A stretch of 64,000 nt of DNA from contig JAGQWX010000011.1 of the NCBI GenBank assembly GCA_020436935.1, positions 1 to 64,000 on the forward strand, read 5' to 3'. The translations under genes and the position numbers were made by a program. Below, piece by piece: positions 1-8,984 of the stretch. This DNA comes from Saprospiraceae bacterium (GTDB lineage Bacteria > Bacteroidota > Bacteroidia > Chitinophagales > Saprospiraceae). The notes below the pieces were generated by a model. The model searched no databases. It was not told the DNA's origin and was given only the letters and a program-made list of their open reading frames with translations. Positions within the stretch are counted from its first letter, which is position 1. Each line of letters starts with the position of its first letter.

Positions 1-330
1 GCGATGCGGTAGCTCGCAGTTCCTTCAGTTTGGAGTGATTCCGTATCACTCCAATGCTGCGCACCCTTCAGTCATAGCCTTTGTCTTTTGACCATAACTC
101 TGTTTTGGGTTTCTGTGCACATGTTTTTATCAAATGCTCCATTGTTACTAATTACGATGTCAAAAGCCGGCATTCCGTTGCTTCGCTCACTATCACTGAA
201 ATCTGAACCCTCTTTTTTAACATGGTCTTGAAGTTTGGCTATGTGCGATTATAAAGGCATACTTTTTGGCACAGTCGGCAGATCCTGCGCTTTGTTTTTA
301 TAAGGAGTATTATGTCGTTTCTACCTCGGT

Positions 331-350
331 GGTTGAGCGGAGTCGAAACC
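331..350. repeat. Dispersed 20-bp element GGTTGA...CGAAACC, copy 1
   Basis: The 20-mer GGTTGAGCGGAGTCGAAACC matches the one at 48222-48241 at 17 of 20 positions by eye. Both copies are intergenic and both lie 100-180 bp from a copy of the GGTC-type palindrome. The ends GGTT/AACC are complementary. Function unknown; a REP-like or terminator remnant is possible. Confidence 0.5.
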
Positions 351-508
351 AAAGGCTGAGAATTAAGACTATTACTTTTGTGGGCTTTGTCGGGAGCTCA
401 TCCTACATTTAAATCATATTACTCGAGCTCTATGCAAACTCAATAACTAAAATTATAAGGCAATATATTATTTAAATAATTGATAATCAAATAAATACAT
501 ATTAGAGT

Positions 509-528
509 GGTCAGACGACCCTCTGACC
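509..528. repeat. Palindromic intergenic element, copy A (also a possible terminator)
   Basis: Perfect 7-bp arms GGTCAGA and TCTGACC surround a 6-base loop. The 20 bases resemble the elements at 7495-7514 and 48099-48118 (15 of 20 identical to the latter). It lies just past the stop codon of the minus-strand gene ending at 534, so it could also act as its transcription terminator, although no clear U-run follows in that direction. Confidence 0.55.
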
Positions 529-533
529 GCTTT

Positions 534-1859
534 TCAGAAGTTGGACAGTTCGTGGTACGCCATGAGGGCACTCAAGGCGTGCTGGTTGTAATCGATTCTG
601 AATTCGGTGGTTTTGGATGAGTTTTTGGGAGCTTCCTGACCTTCTCCTGGCATGAATTGGAGGGAGGTGGACATAAATGCTCCTTTGTGTGGTTCGGTCC
701 TCAGCGGGGCATTCAACAAAAATCGGGTGCCGTAGTCAAGGCAGGTTTTGATTTGTGCTTTGAGTGGGTCCTCATTGGGTATGATGCTGTACATGGCGCT
801 AAGTCCTTCCAGGCGGGTGGCAGTAGGTGTGGTTCTTCCGTCTTTGGTGAAGCAGCCGGCGAGGTGGTTTTTGATGATGTTTTTGCGTGCATTTTTCACC
901 ATAATGCCGGCAATCTGACATCCATGGTCGTACAATAATCGAATGGTGGTACTGTCGTAATTTTCTTTTTTCAGTTTAGGCAGGAGCTTTGAGGTGGCAA
1001 TGAGGGCCCAGTGGTCTTCTTCTATTTGAGTTTTGCCCTTGCGCTTTTCTGCCAGGTGACTGAGGGCTTTGACAGCGCCATCCCGCCATTGTTGCTGGTG
1101 GTCGTATTGGTAAAGCATGGTCAGACCAAGAGCTGCCTCACCCGGGTAATAAAGTGAATTGAATGCGGTATTGAATCCGGTTTTTACATCGAACTTTGAA
1201 TAAAATGATCCATCGGGCTTTTGCATATAGAGCATCATTTTGCCCAATCCACGGATGATGTCCTGGTGTTCGCGCATAGAAATGAGGGGGTCGGCACTCA
1301 GGATGGCCACCGTAGCCAGCCCAAGGCCTCCAAGTTTGACCTCAATGTTTTCCTGATTTTCAACGGGTTCTTTGATGCCGAATGTCTGAAGATGGTCTAT
1401 TTTAAAAATAGCGTCTTCCATCATGTAATCGATGGCTTTTTTGATGTCGCTGACACCTTCCCCCCGACCATGGTTTTTTTCATACGCACTCATGGCATAA
1501 ATCGTTCCGGCATGGCGCAAAATGTTGTAGGATTTGGTATGTTCAGGCAGGTCGGATCGTGTGTCAAAACTATAAATGAATCTCCCGCTTTCTGTAACCA
1601 TTTTGCGAAGAAATTGATGGTTTTCTGCCATGATTGTGCGAAGATCCTCCTTTTTGATTGGGCCAAATTTATTGACCTGGTGGAGTAAACTGTCATTCAC
1701 ATCCGGACTCACGTCTTCAGTCATGACATTTGAAGCAACAACGGCATCCGATTGAGCAACATTTTGATTAAGACCGGAGGATAGCGATCCCGATTTTAAT
1801 CCCCACAACATGCCCACAGCACCGAGAAGAACACCCAACTTCAGGAAGAAACGGAACAT
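534..1859 (-). CDS. Membrane-anchored alpha/alpha-toroid-like protein, function unknown
   Basis: The 441-residue product starts with a hydrophobic segment (residues 4-24) that could be a signal anchor or signal peptide, followed by a polar low-complexity linker to about residue 65. The rest is helical, with regularly spaced motifs: HAGTIYAMSAYE (about 116-127), GGLGLATVAIL (about 177-188), YPGEAALGLTMLY (about 238-250), EDHWALIATS, RLEGLSAMYS and YNQHALSALMAY near the C-terminus. Repeated helical hairpins with small and aromatic residues are typical of (alpha/alpha)6 toroids such as sugar epimerases, glycoside hydrolases and lyases. I cannot assign a specific reaction. The domain lies outside the cytoplasm if the N-terminal segment is an anchor. 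It is a solitary minus-strand gene. Confidence 0.7.
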   Translation of the reverse strand: MFRFFLKLGVLLGAVGMLWGLKSGSLSSGLNQNVAQSDAVVASNVMTEDVSPDVNDSLLHQVNKFGPIKKEDLRTIMAENHQFLRKMVTESGRFIYSFDTRSDLPEHTKSYNILRHAGTIYAMSAYEKNHGRGEGVSDIKKAIDYMMEDAIFKIDHLQTFGIKEPVENQENIEVKLGGLGLATVAILSADPLISMREHQDIIRGLGKMMLYMQKPDGSFYSKFDVKTGFNTAFNSLYYPGEAALGLTMLYQYDHQQQWRDGAVKALSHLAEKRKGKTQIEEDHWALIATSKLLPKLKKENYDSTTIRLLYDHGCQIAGIMVKNARKNIIKNHLAGCFTKDGRTTPTATRLEGLSAMYSIIPNEDPLKAQIKTCLDYGTRFLLNAPLRTEPHKGAFMSTSLQFMPGEGQEAPKNSSKTTEFRIDYNQHALSALMAYHELSNF

Positions 1860-2030
1860 ATTTGATGTCTTATTGAAGTTGTGAAACTATGGAAATTTGT
1901 AGGAATTAAAAAGTGAGGCGTTTCTTCTGCTTTGGGTTAATTTTATTGCCTTGACGATTTCCAAATCATTTTTCGAAAGTGATCCAATTGAAAATAATTC
2001 ATTTAAATTTATCTCACAAATGTATTGGAT

Positions 2031-2390
2031 ATGGCTTATAATGAACATCTGGCCGAACGAATAGCCAGTGTCTTGCAGAAGAAGAAAGTGAAACATGAGG
2101 TCAAAAATATGATGGGTGGCCTATGTTATATGGTGGATGACAAGATGTGTTTTGGAATCCATTTTGATAAAAAAAGACAAACAGACCTATTGATGGCTCG
2201 TGTAGGTGAAGCGGCTTACCCTGATTTGCTCAAAAAGGAAGGCTGTGAACCCATGGATTTTACCGGACGCCCTATGAAAGGATATGTTTTCGTAAGACCT
2301 GAAGGTTTTGATATGGACGATGATCTCGAAGAATGGTTGCAGCATGCGCTGGACTTCAATCCTCAGGCGCCCAGGAGTAAAAAGAAATAG
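2031..2390 (+). CDS. TfoX N-terminal domain family protein
   Basis: The product of 119 residues is a single TfoX/Sxy N-terminal domain: it opens with MAYNEHLAERI, as is usual in this family, and contains MMGGLCYMVDDKMCFGI and the motif GRPMKGYVFV. The ATG at 2031 is chosen over an in-frame TTG two codons upstream because it matches the family's usual start. Stand-alone TfoX-N proteins lack the C-terminal half of the competence regulator Sxy, so a role in natural competence should not be assumed. The C-terminus is basic (RSKKK). It is divergent from the preceding toroid gene. Confidence 0.85.
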   Translation: MAYNEHLAERIASVLQKKKVKHEVKNMMGGLCYMVDDKMCFGIHFDKKRQTDLLMARVGEAAYPDLLKKEGCEPMDFTGRPMKGYVFVRPEGFDMDDDLEEWLQHALDFNPQAPRSKKK

Positions 2391-2470
2391 AATTTCTATG
2401 TCGAGTAATTTGCTATTGATCTGATTTGCATGTTATTATAAAATACATTCAAAATAAAAAACAACCCTAA

Positions 2471-3175
2471 ATGGCATTGTTGAAAAGATTGAAAGAAGCC
2501 GACGGTGGCTTCCGCAACAATTTTAAACTAAGGAACTATCTGAAATATGCTTTTGGCGAAATTCTCCTCATTGTCATTGGTATTTTCGTAGCCATGCAGA
2601 TCAACAACTGGAATGAAGCCAGAAAAACTAAGATGGCCAATGATCAGCTTTTGGAGCAGGTTCGCGAAGAGTTGACCCAGATTTCCGAAATCTTTACCAG
2701 GGATAAAGAATACCGGGACACACTACCGAAGCTCTACACACAGTTTGTCGAAGAATTGGCTAAGCCGGATTCAGAAGAAAACAAAGAAAAATTGGAATCA
2801 ATAGTTAGGACATTGTTTCGAACCACTGCCTACACATTCGCTACGAACAGCACGTCTGCCTATATAGCCAATAACAAAAACTACAACACAGCGCTTACCA
2901 AAGAAATTCTAAGGCTCTATACGAATCTCACGGATCTGGAACTCATTTCAAAACGGGGTTTTGATTTGAAATTTGAAAACTTTTACAATGGTTTTGGTGA
3001 GGATGTGAATGTCTCCAATATGAAAGTACTTGGTTATAAAACCATCAAGTCACTGGATTTCAGAAATAAGATGACCATGAATAGTTATGTTGAGGAAGAG
3101 ATTACTACCAAGTTTGATATGACCCGAAAGCAATATGTTTTGGTGGATTCGATCATAGGGGAATACCTGAAGTAA
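2471..3175 (+). CDS. DUF6090 family membrane protein
   Basis: The 234-residue protein has one transmembrane helix near the N-terminus, in the stretch KYAFGEILLIVIGIFVAMQINNWNE (about residues 26-50). The GE-[LIV]-x-IGIF-A-QINNWNE signature is typical of DUF6090 proteins, which are abundant in Bacteroidota. The remainder, rich in Lys, Glu and Asn, is predicted mostly helical and probably extracytoplasmic. No catalytic motif is visible and the family has no established function. It is a monocistronic unit between TfoX and the PorP/SprF gene. Confidence 0.8.
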   Translation: MALLKRLKEADGGFRNNFKLRNYLKYAFGEILLIVIGIFVAMQINNWNEARKTKMANDQLLEQVREELTQISEIFTRDKEYRDTLPKLYTQFVEELAKPDSEENKEKLESIVRTLFRTTAYTFATNSTSAYIANNKNYNTALTKEILRLYTNLTDLELISKRGFDLKFENFYNGFGEDVNVSNMKVLGYKTIKSLDFRNKMTMNSYVEEEITTKFDMTRKQYVLVDSIIGEYLK

Positions 3176-3281
3176 AGTGGATTTGTTCAATCCACATAAG
3201 GTTATTATGATTTCAGCTGGTAAGCTTTATTTCCATTACAAGAGCGGAGTACCATCCCCCAAAGTATCCCCCACAAGCTGA

Positions 3282-3312
3282 TTTGTCCATTAAATTTTAT
3301 ATTATATCTTTG
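3282..3312 (+). promoter_or_regulatory. Bacteroidota-type promoter of the PorP/SprF-PorE operon
   Basis: TTTG at 3282-3285, then exactly 19 bases, then TATCTTTG at 3305-3312: this fits the Bacteroidota housekeeping consensus (TTTG, about 19 bases, TAnnTTTG). Transcription would begin about 3318-3320, giving a short leader before the ATG at 3346. Confidence 0.7.
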
Positions 3313-3345
3313 ATTTCAATAAATTGCCATTTGAAATAATCACTT

Positions 3346-4392
3346 ATGATTGGAAGAATAAAGTTACAGCTGCTTTTCTCACTTTTACTGGCTTGCATAT
3401 ACGGGAATTCCCAGGACATTCACTTCACTTATTTTGAATTTGCACCCCAATCCGTCAATCCCGCATTGAATGGTTTGTTCGCCGGGTCATACAGGGCCTC
3501 AGGAATTTTCAGGGATCAATACCAGAATACAGGAGTGCAGGGATACCGCACGATAGAAGCAGCCATAGATGCTCCGGTCATCAGAGGATTCAGAAAGCAA
3601 GACTGGATTGGCATTGGTGCTTCATTCGATAAAGATACAAGGGGTGCTTTTAAATTTTCAGATACGTATTCCAGAATGGGGCTGACTTACCACCTGGCCC
3701 TCGATGCAAAGCAAACCAGGATATTGTCCATTGGTGCGCAGAGAAATGGCGTCAACAGAAGACTCAACATTCCCACAGGCAGCGAAAATACCTTTGTACA
3801 ACTCAGTGGTCAAAACAGTGATCCTGACCTTAATAATCTTCAGCAAATGGCTGAAACCGGCGGGTCCGGAGCTCCTGCAGTCCAGGGCAGTTACAGTGAC
3901 TGGGTAGGAGGGCTGAGCTTTACCAACAGAACCAAACAAGGACAAATGATGCTGGGCGTTGCGGCAACCCATTTTTTAAAAGAAAACGCAGCATTTACCG
4001 GCACATACAATATTCCATTGCGCATCACAGGATTTTTCACATACGAAGGTTCCATCAACCCTAAAACAAGTCTTGAGCCGGGTCTGATTGTCCAAAGTCA
4101 GGGAGATGCATTTGAACTGTCAGCGCACATGGTAACCGGCTATAAAATCAGTCAAACCAGTCCTTTGGTCGTCAAGGGTGGTCTTGGATTCAGAACAGGA
4201 ACTGCTTCAGCTCAGGTACTTCTGGGTGCAGAATACAAAAATATAAAGGCAGGTTTTGCTTACGATATTCCATTGTCGGGATATGCCAACGCCTCCGGCA
4301 TTCAAAACTCCATAGAACTGGGCGTGAGCTTTATTGGCATCATCAAAAAGACTCCAAAGCCCGATCCTATCGTTACATGTCCAAGACTGTAA
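3346..4392 (+). CDS. PorP/SprF family type IX secretion membrane protein
   Basis: The 348-residue protein has a signal peptide (about residues 1-22, ending NSQ), followed by the hallmark opening of PorP/SprF proteins: DIHFTYFEFAPQSVNPALNGLFAGSYRASGIFRDQY. The rest shows alternating beta-strand patterns of an outer-membrane barrel, including YKISQTSPLVVKGGLGFR and GAEYKNIKAGFAYDIPLSGY. PorP of Porphyromonas and SprF of Flavobacterium belong to the type IX secretion and gliding machinery; many paralogues serve single cargo proteins. The gene is followed after 37 bases by a PorE-like OmpA protein, the usual partner arrangement. A near-consensus promoter lies just upstream. Whether this is the core PorP or a cargo-specific paralogue cannot be decided here. 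Confidence 0.88.
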   Translation: MIGRIKLQLLFSLLLACIYGNSQDIHFTYFEFAPQSVNPALNGLFAGSYRASGIFRDQYQNTGVQGYRTIEAAIDAPVIRGFRKQDWIGIGASFDKDTRGAFKFSDTYSRMGLTYHLALDAKQTRILSIGAQRNGVNRRLNIPTGSENTFVQLSGQNSDPDLNNLQQMAETGGSGAPAVQGSYSDWVGGLSFTNRTKQGQMMLGVAATHFLKENAAFTGTYNIPLRITGFFTYEGSINPKTSLEPGLIVQSQGDAFELSAHMVTGYKISQTSPLVVKGGLGFRTGTASAQVLLGAEYKNIKAGFAYDIPLSGYANASGIQNSIELGVSFIGIIKKTPKPDPIVTCPRL

Positions 4393-4429
4393 GTATTGCA
4401 ACATGAATTATTTTAAAGAAATATCAACC

Positions 4430-6784
4430 ATGAAGGTTTATCATAGCTTAATAGCACTTTTTTTCGTCACTGGTCTTTTTGCACAACCCGTTACCCAGGT
4501 CACTTATGAGACCAAACTCAGGGTTGCGGATGAGCGCGCCAAGGCCGGGGATTATTACAATGCCATTGAATGGTTTGATAAGGCCTATGATGAGAGCCGT
4601 GATGTCAATTTGCAGGTCGCTATTGCAGATTTGTACATGAGGGCCAGAGATTACAAACGTGCAGAGCAAACCTACGTTCGGGTTTTGAAAAGGGATAAGG
4701 ACGGAGAGTTTAATGATATAAGGCCTTCATTGGGCGATGCTTACAAATACCAGGGAAAATACCAGGAAGCGCTCGAGCAGTACAATCTGGTGCTCAACAA
4801 TGCAGAAACTCCGGACAGTGTCAAAAAGGTAGTAAGCCTTCAGAAGGAGGGTATAGATTTGCTGGACAAGTACGAAAACAATCTGGAAGTAGGAGTTGGG
4901 TTGGTGGAAGGTAAAGTAAATTCCGGATCTGCAGAGTCCTCACCAGCCATTGGGCCCGATGGTCAGCTTTATTATTCATCGTTCAATAGCCGTAAAGAAA
5001 TCATTCTCGATGGTAAGGAGGGAGACTATGAAGCCAAGCTCTACGCTGCTACGCTCAATGATAAAGGAGAATATGACAAGACGCAGGCGCTGGCCGAAGC
5101 CATCAACAGACCGGGCTTTCACAGCGGTGGTGTTTCGTTCAGCGCGGATGGAAGGAAAATGTATTTCACCAGAGCTCAAATGGAGGCCAATGGAATTGAA
5201 ACTTCAAGAATATACGTATCGTATTTCAGGGATCGTGCATGGGGAGCGGCCCAGGATGTTGCTGCATTGAATGGGACATTTTTGAACAAACATCCCATGG
5301 AAGGCGAGCTTTTTGGAAAAAAAGTCCTCTATTTCTCTTCTGACAGACCAGGAGGTGAGGGTGGTTTTGACCTGTATTATGCGGACATCAATGGGGATGA
5401 ATTTGGTACGCCGGTCAATTTGGGCCCTGTGCTGAATACTTCGAAAGATGAAATATCTCCATTTTACAAAGATGGAACCTTGTATTACAGCACCGATGGT
5501 CGCGCAGGCCTAGGTGGGTATGATGTATTCTATTCAACATGGAATGGCACAGCGTGGAGTACACCTGAGAACATGGGCTTCCAATACAACTCCTCCTATG
5601 ACGATATGTTCTTGAGATTTGACCCCAGCGGCACAAGAGGTTTTCTGGTATCCAACAGACCTTTTAAAGGTAAAATCAAGATGAAGACCAGCGAAACTTG
5701 TTGTGATGATATATACGGCTTTGCCATCAAAGAATTGGTGGTAGATCTGTTTACTCAAGTGGCTGATGACAAGGGAGCGCTTGAAGGTGCAACCGTGGAA
5801 GTATATGACCTGACACTGGGTGGCTATCCTGATTCAAAAACCAATCCGAAGGCGAGTGATTATTCCTTCCAGCTGGAACCCGAAAGAGAATATCGTGTAA
5901 TTGTAAGCAAGGACGGTTTCTATCCTGATACTGCATCATTTAACACCAGAGGAATTATTGATGACTATACCGTCAGAAAAAAATTCACTTTGAAAACCAA
6001 GCCTGTTGACAGCGACGTGACGATTGTAGAAACCAATCAACCCATCCGACTCAACAACATCTATTTTGATCTGGATAAGGCGGAAATCCTTCCTGACGCA
6101 GAGCAGGATTTGACCTATCTGGCAGAATTGATGGAGGAGTATCCTACCATGGTCATCGAGTTGGGCTCCCATACGGATGCACAGGGACAAGATGCATACA
6201 ACGTCAAACTTTCTCAAAGAAGGGCAGAGTCATCTAAAGACTGGCTCGTTAAAGAAGGCGTTGATGAAAAAAGAATCGTTGCCAAGGGATACGGGGAAAC
6301 CCAAATCCTCAACAGATGTAAAAATGGGGTCAGGTGTTCTGATGACGAGCACAGACAAAACAGACGAACTGAATTTAAAATCATAAGCGGTCCGACGAGC
6401 ATCAGGATCAAAAAATCCAACTTTGACAACGGTGAAGGCGGCGGCAATGAGGTAATGCCTCCGTCAAGCGGAACAGGAGGTAGAAGCAATAATGCTACAC
6501 CCCCGGCCAATAAACCGGCACCGGCATCATCTGGCACCACTAAACCAGCTACGACTACTCCAGCATCATCCGGAACAACAAAGCCAGTGACGACAACTCC
6601 CGCAACGACTGATTCTACAAGTACAGTGCCTGCAGCAACTACTCCAAGACCGAGCAGAAGCACGAAAGGAAGTCAGAACAATCAGTCGAAAGAAACGGAA
6701 GCCAGACCGAGCAGAAGTACCAAAGGTTCTCAATCTAAGGAGCCTGAGACCAAAGAAAGAAAAAGAAAGAAAAGAAAAGATTAA
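4430..6784 (+). CDS. PorE-like OmpA family protein (TPR, PD40 propeller, CRD, OmpA)
   Basis: From the ATG at 4430 the product has 784 residues and a clean signal peptide ending LFAQ. Upstream in-frame starts overlap the previous gene and would bury the signal. Domain order: TPR-like helices (about 20-130), PD40/WD40-like beta-propeller strands (about 150-420, e.g. YFSSDRPGGEGGFDLYY), a carboxypeptidase-regulatory-like fold (about 440-520), and an OmpA peptidoglycan-binding domain (about 539-650) with IYFDLDKAEILPDA and the NRRTEF end. This is the architecture of PorE, which ties the T9SS to peptidoglycan, and the PorP/SprF gene is directly upstream. The tail past 650 is disordered, rich in Thr, Pro and Ser, with GTTKP repeats, two copies of RPSRSTKGSQ and a strongly basic end (KERKRKKRKD). 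Confidence 0.87.
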   Translation: MKVYHSLIALFFVTGLFAQPVTQVTYETKLRVADERAKAGDYYNAIEWFDKAYDESRDVNLQVAIADLYMRARDYKRAEQTYVRVLKRDKDGEFNDIRPSLGDAYKYQGKYQEALEQYNLVLNNAETPDSVKKVVSLQKEGIDLLDKYENNLEVGVGLVEGKVNSGSAESSPAIGPDGQLYYSSFNSRKEIILDGKEGDYEAKLYAATLNDKGEYDKTQALAEAINRPGFHSGGVSFSADGRKMYFTRAQMEANGIETSRIYVSYFRDRAWGAAQDVAALNGTFLNKHPMEGELFGKKVLYFSSDRPGGEGGFDLYYADINGDEFGTPVNLGPVLNTSKDEISPFYKDGTLYYSTDGRAGLGGYDVFYSTWNGTAWSTPENMGFQYNSSYDDMFLRFDPSGTRGFLVSNRPFKGKIKMKTSETCCDDIYGFAIKELVVDLFTQVADDKGALEGATVEVYDLTLGGYPDSKTNPKASDYSFQLEPEREYRVIVSKDGFYPDTASFNTRGIIDDYTVRKKFTLKTKPVDSDVTIVETNQPIRLNNIYFDLDKAEILPDAEQDLTYLAELMEEYPTMVIELGSHTDAQGQDAYNVKLSQRRAESSKDWLVKEGVDEKRIVAKGYGETQILNRCKNGVRCSDDEHRQNRRTEFKIISGPTSIRIKKSNFDNGEGGGNEVMPPSSGTGGRSNNATPPANKPAPASSGTTKPATTTPASSGTTKPVTTTPATTDSTSTVPAATTPRPSRSTKGSQNNQSKETEARPSRSTKGSQSKEPETKERKRKKRKD

Positions 6785-6786
6785 GC

Positions 6787-7272
6787 CTATCTGATAGATA
6801 GGTCTATCAAACGAAGGCGATATCTGCTTCCTATTTTGTGGGTTCTTTTATAGAAGAATTTGTTGAGTGTGTACCCGAGCAGGAGCCCTGCACCTCCAAT
6901 TACAAGGGTTTGCGTATTGAGCTGCCTGCCTGGCTGATACAATTCGTCCACTACGGCGAATGCCAACCATCCCGCGCCAAAAGTGCCAAAGGTTATGGAT
7001 GCAGCGCCTACGGCAGGCCTCTTGGTTTGTATGGCATCAAAATCGCTGAGGCGCATATAACCGTCATAAAAGAGGACCAATGAGTCTGCAATCATGAGCT
7101 TTTCGATTTTTCTGGTTTGCCACTCCGGTAGCGTTTTCGACATGTAAGTAATTTTTTGGTTCTCAACATATTTGAGGGTCAGAGGATCGTTGATGGTTTC
7201 AAGCTGCAAATACCTTTGGGCTGATCCGGCCAAAGTCAGAAACAAAAAAAGGATGGACAAAAAGATTTTCAT
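6787..7272 (-). CDS. Small exported or membrane protein, function unknown
   Basis: The 161-residue protein begins with a signal peptide (KIFLSILFLFLTLAGSAQ). Two hydrophobic glycine-rich segments follow, at about residues 87-107 (GAASITFGTFGAGWLAFAVV) and 124-138 (LVIGGAGLLLGYTL), and it ends with a basic tail (RTHKIGSRYRLRLIDLSIR). No catalytic motif is visible and I do not recognise a named family. It converges on the PorE-like gene, with only two bases between the stop codons; a short hairpin (CCTATC 6786-6791, GATAGG 6797-6802) lies across the junction and may end transcription from both sides. Confidence 0.6.
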   Translation of the reverse strand: MKIFLSILFLFLTLAGSAQRYLQLETINDPLTLKYVENQKITYMSKTLPEWQTRKIEKLMIADSLVLFYDGYMRLSDFDAIQTKRPAVGAASITFGTFGAGWLAFAVVDELYQPGRQLNTQTLVIGGAGLLLGYTLNKFFYKRTHKIGSRYRLRLIDLSIR

Positions 7273-7635
7273 GACCCTGAGATATGATTTGTCTACAATA
7301 ATAAGGATTGTCAGACGATGGGGTGGACATTGCCCTCAATTTTTGAATTATTTAAAACTTACAAAGGGTATGTAATGGCTTATATGGATGTGGAAATATG
7401 GTTTTGCGTTTGGGTTTGAAGTAGAGTGGTTAGGTAGATGTACGTAGGGTGGGGAGTTATAAATTTAAGTAGAACATGGCTTCTGTTAGTGGGCTGTCCG
7501 ACAACTCTCCGACCGGAATTTGGAGGAGGTACTTAATTTGGGCGAATCATAAGTACAAATACTTAGATTAAAATGTAGTTGAAATTTAATGGAGCAGAAA
7601 AAGCACAAATCAACAAAACGAATCTGCGCTGAGCA
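7273..7635. other. Intergenic region between two minus-strand genes
   Basis: About 360 bases without a convincing gene. It carries palindromic element copy B (7495-7514). The A+T-rich stretch 7310-7380 precedes the minus-strand gene starting at 7272 and probably holds its promoter, but no near-consensus box was found. Nothing else is recognised. Confidence 0.5.
7495..7514. repeat. Palindromic intergenic element, copy B
   Basis: TGTCCGACAACTCTCCGACC matches the element at 48099-48118 at 17 of 20 positions. Its left arm has diverged, so the hairpin is weaker than in the other two copies. It is intergenic, like the others. Confidence 0.5.
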
Positions 7636-7977
7636 TCAATTCAAATAATTTCTTTGAAAAAGTATGCCTTTTCGGGCGTCATAATTGACTGAAATGTAAG
7701 ATTTGAAAAGCTCGGATTTTAAAGGGTTTTGATAACCATCAACGAAGTAAATCTTGCAACCAATGGCATTGCTGAGCTCATGGTTGGCTTGTTGCCAGAG
7801 ATAAGCTATCTCTGCAGCGATGGCAGCATAACTACGCATTCTCTTTCTGGACAATAAAACCTCGACGTGAAGGGTGAGATTTTCAAATTTGACCAGTCGG
7901 GAAGAAATGCCATAGTTGCTTCGATAATACATATCGATCTCCTGTGAATGTCTTCTGTTGATATGCTCAAGATTCAT
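7636..7977 (-). CDS. Hypothetical protein, 113 residues
   Basis: The chosen ATG at 7977 gives MNLEHINRRHSQEIDMYYRSNYG; a longer reading to 8022 adds a leucine-rich lead that looks untranslated. The protein is soluble, with mixed charge and a pattern of alternating strands and helices (LVKFENLTLHVEVLLS, then AAIAAEIAYLWQQANHEL). No signal peptide, membrane segment or known motif is seen. It is isolated, with a minus-strand neighbour 250 bases upstream. Codon use looks ordinary, so it is probably real, but no function can be offered. Confidence 0.5.
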   Translation of the reverse strand: MNLEHINRRHSQEIDMYYRSNYGISSRLVKFENLTLHVEVLLSRKRMRSYAAIAAEIAYLWQQANHELSNAIGCKIYFVDGYQNPLKSELFKSYISVNYDARKGILFQRNYLN

Positions 7978-8056
7978 GCTTAAAGCATAGCATAAATTAT
8001 GCCATTTTAACAATAAAAGCAACTAAGTATTGTGATTTGTTCATCCCTAAAACACG

Positions 8057-8088
8057 AAGTACCTACCCTCCTACCAGGGTAAGTACTT
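8057..8088. promoter_or_regulatory. Interrupted palindrome upstream of a small hypothetical gene
   Basis: AAGTAC (8057-8062) and ACCCT (8065-8069) are complementary to AGGGT (8076-8080) and GTACTT (8083-8088), with small internal loops. The symmetrical site lies 80 bases upstream of the minus-strand start at 7977. It could be a regulator-binding site or an RNA hairpin; nothing here identifies a regulator. Confidence 0.35.
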
Positions 8089-8234
8089 TGCAAAATTCAT
8101 AGGGCATGGCCTCTATGGGGAAAAATCCATTTCGGATTATACTAATAATGATACATCAACAAATGTAAAACAAATTTCGATATCACAAAGCAAGCTACTT
8201 AAAAAGTATTTACAAGTTAATCTTAAAGATTAAA

Positions 8235-8897
8235 TTATTGAGGCTTCATCCTTTCTACTCCGGGTAAAAAGGGGACGAATTTAAAGTTTCCGAAATTTTC
8301 TTCCGAGAACGAGTTTGGAGAAGTTTTGGTGATCCTTTTCATTTTGAGCACGTCATTGTGGTCGCCAACTGGAATGATCATTCTTCCGCCTACAGCAAGC
8401 TGCTCCAACAGCTTTTGCGGGACAGATTCTGCACCCGCCGTAACAATGATTTTGTCAAAGGGCGCAAATCTGGGAGAGCCTTCAAAACCATCACCCAAAA
8501 GCAGTCTGATCTGATCAAAGCCTAATTTGTGCAATAGCTTTCCTGTTTTGATGTACAGTGCTTCCTGCCGCTCAATGGTGTACGTTTTAGCACCCATAAA
8601 AGCCAGCAAAGCAGCCTGAAATCCCGAGCCCGTGCCAATTTCAAGGATTTTGTCGCCGATCTTCACATCAAGCAGATGAGTCATAAATGCAACCGTGTAT
8701 GGCTGGGAAATGGTCTGGTCGGCATCTATTTTGAAAGGTACATCTTTATATGCCCATTCTGCAAAAGCCTGATCGATAAAAAAGTGCCTGGGAATGCGCT
8801 CAAAACCATCAAGAATCCTTTGATCGGTAATCCCTTTATTTTGTAAAAGTTTTACCAATTGTTTTCTCAAACCTTTATGAATATAACTATCTTGCAT
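8235..8897 (-). CDS. pcm: Protein-L-isoaspartate O-methyltransferase
   Basis: This cytosolic enzyme uses S-adenosylmethionine to methylate L-isoaspartyl residues in damaged proteins, starting their repair. The 220 residues match the family's usual length. Visible motifs: ADQTISQPYTVAFMTHLL, which forms the substrate-side lid, and the SAM-binding motif I KILEIGTGSGFQAALLAFMGA, followed by the acidic residue in TIERQEALY. The segment FDKIIVTAGAESVPQKLLEQLAVGGRMIIPVG is typical of the family. It is divergent from the phosphohexomutase gene, with an 87-base shared promoter region. The assignment is firm. Confidence 0.95.
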   Translation of the reverse strand: MQDSYIHKGLRKQLVKLLQNKGITDQRILDGFERIPRHFFIDQAFAEWAYKDVPFKIDADQTISQPYTVAFMTHLLDVKIGDKILEIGTGSGFQAALLAFMGAKTYTIERQEALYIKTGKLLHKLGFDQIRLLLGDGFEGSPRFAPFDKIIVTAGAESVPQKLLEQLAVGGRMIIPVGDHNDVLKMKRITKTSPNSFSEENFGNFKFVPFLPGVERMKPQ

Positions 8898-8984
8898 GTA
8901 GCATACTTAAGATTATGGCATTACACCGTGCGCACTTATCGGGGCAAATATGCAAATTAAAATAGGATAAAACAAAGACCAAAT

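Larger units (their letters stand above)
1..533. other. Left-edge non-coding region with hairpin and dispersed repeats
   Basis: No convincing gene is visible. A perfect hairpin has arms TTGGAGTGAT (30-39) and ATCACTCCAA (45-54) around a 5-base loop. A stretch read on the minus strand (about 60-240) stays open for under 60 codons and ends in a stop, but has no recognisable product. Two dispersed repeats (331-350 and 509-528) are listed separately. From about 420 to 505 the sequence is A+T-rich without clear structure. Confidence 0.6.

Noticed and set aside
60-240. Minus-strand open stretch of under 60 codons at the left edge
   Set aside because: Bounded by stops on both sides and has no similarity I can name; possibly a decayed fragment but unsupported.
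6214-6663. Antisense frame over the Thr/Pro/Ser tail of the PorE-like gene
   Set aside because: A shadow of the repetitive coding sequence, with valine/glycine low complexity only.
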